Below, piece by piece: positions 15,222 through 16,627 of a stretch of DNA of 16,627 bases (its first letter is position 1; every line of letters begins with the position of its first letter). Under the pieces are notes generated by a model that made no database searches, was not told the origin of the DNA, and worked only from the letters and a program-made list of their open reading frames with translations. The translations under genes and the position numbers were made by a program. Origin of the DNA: an uncultured Faecalibacterium sp. (GTDB lineage: Bacteria > Bacillota > Clostridia > Oscillospirales > Ruminococcaceae); the NCBI GenBank assembly GCA_934501115.1, contig CAKSTO010000048.1:1-16627 (forward strand), written 5' to 3'.

Positions 15222-15381
15222 GCGTTTGCGAAGCAATGAAAGCCCCAGTGGGGCTTTTAAGCGACGGAACGGTCTGCGTTAGCAGATGGAGGGGCTTTGC
15301 CCCGACAAGTTCCATGCAGGTGTCCGTGGAAGATGAAATCCGAAATCATAGATTGACCGACATAAGCCACAACATGATTTC
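15222..15381 (+). other. Hairpin-dense non-coding region before the DUF6061-like gene
   Basis: There is no convincing ORF in this stretch. Stems in order: TTGC/GCAA (15226-15236); AAAGCCCC/GGGGCTTT (15239-15257); an outer pair GGAAC/GTTCC (15266-15270 with 15309-15313) enclosing TCTGC/GCAGA (15273-15286) and GGGGC/GCCCC (15291-15303), which is a three-way junction. Finally a perfect 8-bp pair GAAATCAT/ATGATTTC (15342-15349 with 15374-15381) ends exactly at the AGGAGG ribosome site (15382-15387) of the next gene. It could be a cis-acting leader, a separate small RNA or a dispersed repeat. I cannot name a known family. Confidence 0.45.
15239..15258 (+). terminator. Terminator-like hairpin in the DUF6061 leader
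   Basis: An 8-bp perfect stem AAAGCCCC/GGGGCTTT with a 3-nt loop ends in T4. It is symmetrical and might terminate read-through from the tRNA unit, or act as one helix of the larger structure. The T-tract is short and lies mostly inside the stem. Confidence 0.4.
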
Positions 15382-15395
15382 AGGAGGACACAAGT

Positions 15396-15647
15396 ATGAA
15401 GTACGATGAAAGAGCCTGCAAATTCAACATGGACACCGGATGCGTGGAGCTGCTGCTCCGGGATGGGAGAATGATCTCCATCGACTGCACCGGGGGCGAG
15501 GATGCGTTGGATGTGACCATGGCGCAGAGGTCGGAGTTAGACTATCTCATCTATAATGACCCGCTGGGCTATGCGGACTTGATTCTGAACGGTGACCCGG
15601 AGGAATATTTGAAGAATGCGGCCGGAAGCCACGGACTAGAAATCTAA
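15396..15647 (+). CDS. Small orphan protein, DUF6061-like
   Basis: An 83-residue acidic soluble protein with no signal peptide or membrane segment. The order FNMDTGCVELLLRDGRMISIDC (9-30), then QRSELDYLIYNDPLGYADLILNGDPEEYLK (44-73), matches my recollection of DUF6061, a family of unknown function found widely in gut Clostridia. I could not check this. The ATG at 15396 has a perfect AGGAGG 8 nt upstream. The gene stands alone between a structured leader and its own terminator, flanked by a tRNA and a potassium transporter that do not suggest a shared job. Single-gene units beside a tRNA can be accessory insertions, but no integrase or att repeat is seen. Confidence 0.75.
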   Translation: MKYDERACKFNMDTGCVELLLRDGRMISIDCTGGEDALDVTMAQRSELDYLIYNDPLGYADLILNGDPEEYLKNAAGSHGLEI

Positions 15648-15650
15648 ATG

Positions 15651-15698
15651 AATGCTGGATATTACTGTTTTTTAACTGGTGATGTCCAGCATTTGTTA
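15651..15698 (+). terminator. Terminator after the DUF6061-like gene
   Basis: A 12-bp stem (AATGCTGGATAT, 15651-15662, with ATGTCCAGCATT, 15682-15693, one G-U pair) begins 4 nt after the stop codon and encloses a 19-nt loop. It is followed by a short T-rich TGTTATTTGG. The remaining gap to 15813 (about 115 nt) is A/T-rich, with only weak promoter candidates for trkH (for example TACAAT near 15740). Confidence 0.6.
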
Positions 15699-15813
15699 TT
15701 TGGTGTTGGCCGACCAATTTTAATGAAATCTTTATACTTCTACAATTTTCTTTACGGCTCTTTTATCTATTCCATGCTAATCTTTATGCACACGGATAGG
15801 TAAAGGAGCTTTT

Positions 15814-16627
15814 ATGATTCAATATCCTCGTTACAGGCGGCATCGTTTTTCTTCTTTTCAGGTCATTATTGCAGGGTTTGCGGCAGTTGATCTGGTGGGC
15901 GCATTGCTTCTGATGCTCCCGATCGCTGCACAGCAGAGGTGCGTTACACCGTTCCATGAGGCATTATTTACCTCTACCTCCGCCCTTTGTGTGACCGGAC
16001 TTGTGGTACAGGATACAGGCAGCTACTGGTCGGCATTCGGGCAGAGTGTGATCCTTCTTCTGATCCAGATCGGAGGATTGGGCGTCATTACGGTGGGCGC
16101 TGCCTTTGCGCTGCTTTCCGGGCGAAAGATCTCCCTCAAGCAGCGCAGCACGATGCAGGAAGCCACCGCTGCCCCGCAGATGGGAGGCATCGTGCGGCTG
16201 ACAGGCTTTATTCTGCGAATCACCGCCCTGTTTGAACTGGCCGGTGCTGCACTGCTGCTGCCGACATTTTGCGCCGATTATGGTTTGCGCGGGATCTGGT
16301 ACGCACTGTTTCATTCCATTTCGGCGTTCTGCAATGCCGGTTTTGACCTGCTGGGAACAGAGGGGGCAAAATTTGTTTCGCTGACACGGTATGCAGGTGA
16401 CCCATTGCTTACCACAGTGATCGCGGCCCTGATCGTCTTTGGCGGCCTTGGCTTTCTGACATGGGAGGACATTTGTACATACCGCCTTGACTTTCACCGC
16501 TATCGGATGCAGAGCAAGGTGATCCTTGTCACAACGGCATTTCTTCTGGCACTGCCGACGCTGTACTTTTATTGCTTCGAGTTCACGGCAGGCTCTGCCC
16601 GGCAGCGCATTTTATTGTCGATGTTCC
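15814..16627 (+). CDS. TrkH/KtrB-family potassium uptake protein, N-terminal part (cut by window edge)
   Basis: This is the membrane subunit of a Trk/Ktr K+ (or Na+-coupled K+) uptake system, normally gated by a cytosolic TrkA/KtrA RCK protein. The visible 271 residues hold the first pore loop TSTSALCVTGLVVQDT (53-68), with the single-glycine filter CVTGL. QIGGLGVIT follows at 85-93, the second pore loop HSISAFCNAGFDLLG at 167-181 and GGLGFLTW at 210-217. Conserved Gly62 and Gly176 are the filter glycines. The length and pattern fit KtrB-like proteins of about 450 residues, so about 180 are missing. The ATG at 15814 has AAGGAG 5 nt upstream. A trkA/ktrA partner may lie beyond the edge. No c-di-AMP riboswitch was recognised in the short upstream gap. 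Confidence 0.93.
   Translation, partial: MIQYPRYRRHRFSSFQVIIAGFAAVDLVGALLLMLPIAAQQRCVTPFHEALFTSTSALCVTGLVVQDTGSYWSAFGQSVILLLIQIGGLGVITVGAAFALLSGRKISLKQRSTMQEATAAPQMGGIVRLTGFILRITALFELAGAALLLPTFCADYGLRGIWYALFHSISAFCNAGFDLLGTEGAKFVSLTRYAGDPLLTTVIAALIVFGGLGFLTWEDICTYRLDFHRYRMQSKVILVTTAFLLALPTLYFYCFEFTAGSARQRILLSMF

Noticed and set aside
14321..15315. Minus-strand open frames with phrases such as ENRTHGLLNPIQARYQNCATPGYR and RVARIELTAS
   Set aside because: These are the well-known spurious translations of the antisense strand of a tRNA gene; the tRNA-Pro cloverleaf explains the sequence.
15699..15813. c-di-AMP (ydaO-type) riboswitch before the potassium transporter
   Set aside because: Such riboswitches need well over 100 nt of conserved structure. 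The gap is about 115 nt, A/T-rich, and shows no matching conserved blocks.
1..16627. CRISPR array, phage genes, transposase, toxin-antitoxin or restriction system
   Set aside because: No regularly spaced repeats, no transposase or integrase motifs and no paired small toxin-antitoxin genes were seen on either strand.

Overview
The window looks like chromosomal DNA from a gut Firmicute close to Faecalibacterium (Oscillospiraceae/Ruminococcaceae). The reasons are a fairly GC-rich coding composition, strong AGGAGG-type ribosome sites, sigma-A type promoters, a SpoVB/MurJ-family flippase, a clostridial Mrp with a cysteine-rich N-terminus, and a small protein resembling DUF6061. The assignment is inferred from sequence character, not from a database match. 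Most of the window is ordinary housekeeping DNA. I see no phage, insertion sequence, CRISPR array or recognisable defence system.

Layout, left to right. 1-527 (minus): start of gdhA, NADP-type glutamate dehydrogenase, with a good promoter and a structured leader of about 150 nt. 929-1759 (minus): mrp, an Fe-S cluster carrier ATPase, with its own promoter and a textbook terminator. 1964-3517 (plus): a polysaccharide/lipid II-type flippase, divergent from mrp. 3697-5595 (plus): a membrane-bound nucleotide-sugar 4,6-dehydratase (PglF/WbpM/EpsC type) with its own promoter and a hairpin-rich leader. 5681-7375 (plus): a divergent diaminopimelate decarboxylase followed closely by a small membrane protein. 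A symmetrical terminator at 7387-7427 serves this pair and the converging minus-strand pair, an RluA-type pseudouridine synthase overlapping a CAT-like acyltransferase (9046 to 7426).

From 9148 the plus strand carries DNA maintenance genes: radC with its own promoter, then uvrB and uvrA, overlapping by 14 nt, under a TTTACA-17-TATAAT promoter. Then come tRNA-Pro(GGG) with a perfect consensus promoter and terminator, a hairpin-dense non-coding stretch of about 160 nt leading into an orphan 83-residue protein, and the first part of a TrkH/KtrB potassium transporter that runs off the right edge.

Themes: cell-envelope precursor chemistry (flippase, sugar dehydratase, meso-DAP/lysine), nitrogen assimilation (gdhA), nucleotide excision repair (uvrBA) and ion homeostasis (trkH). 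The least explained DNA is in the leaders: 15222-15381 before the DUF6061-like gene, 3592-3696 before the dehydratase, and 528-676 before gdhA. These are the best candidates for undescribed RNA elements, though none matches a riboswitch class I could recognise by eye.
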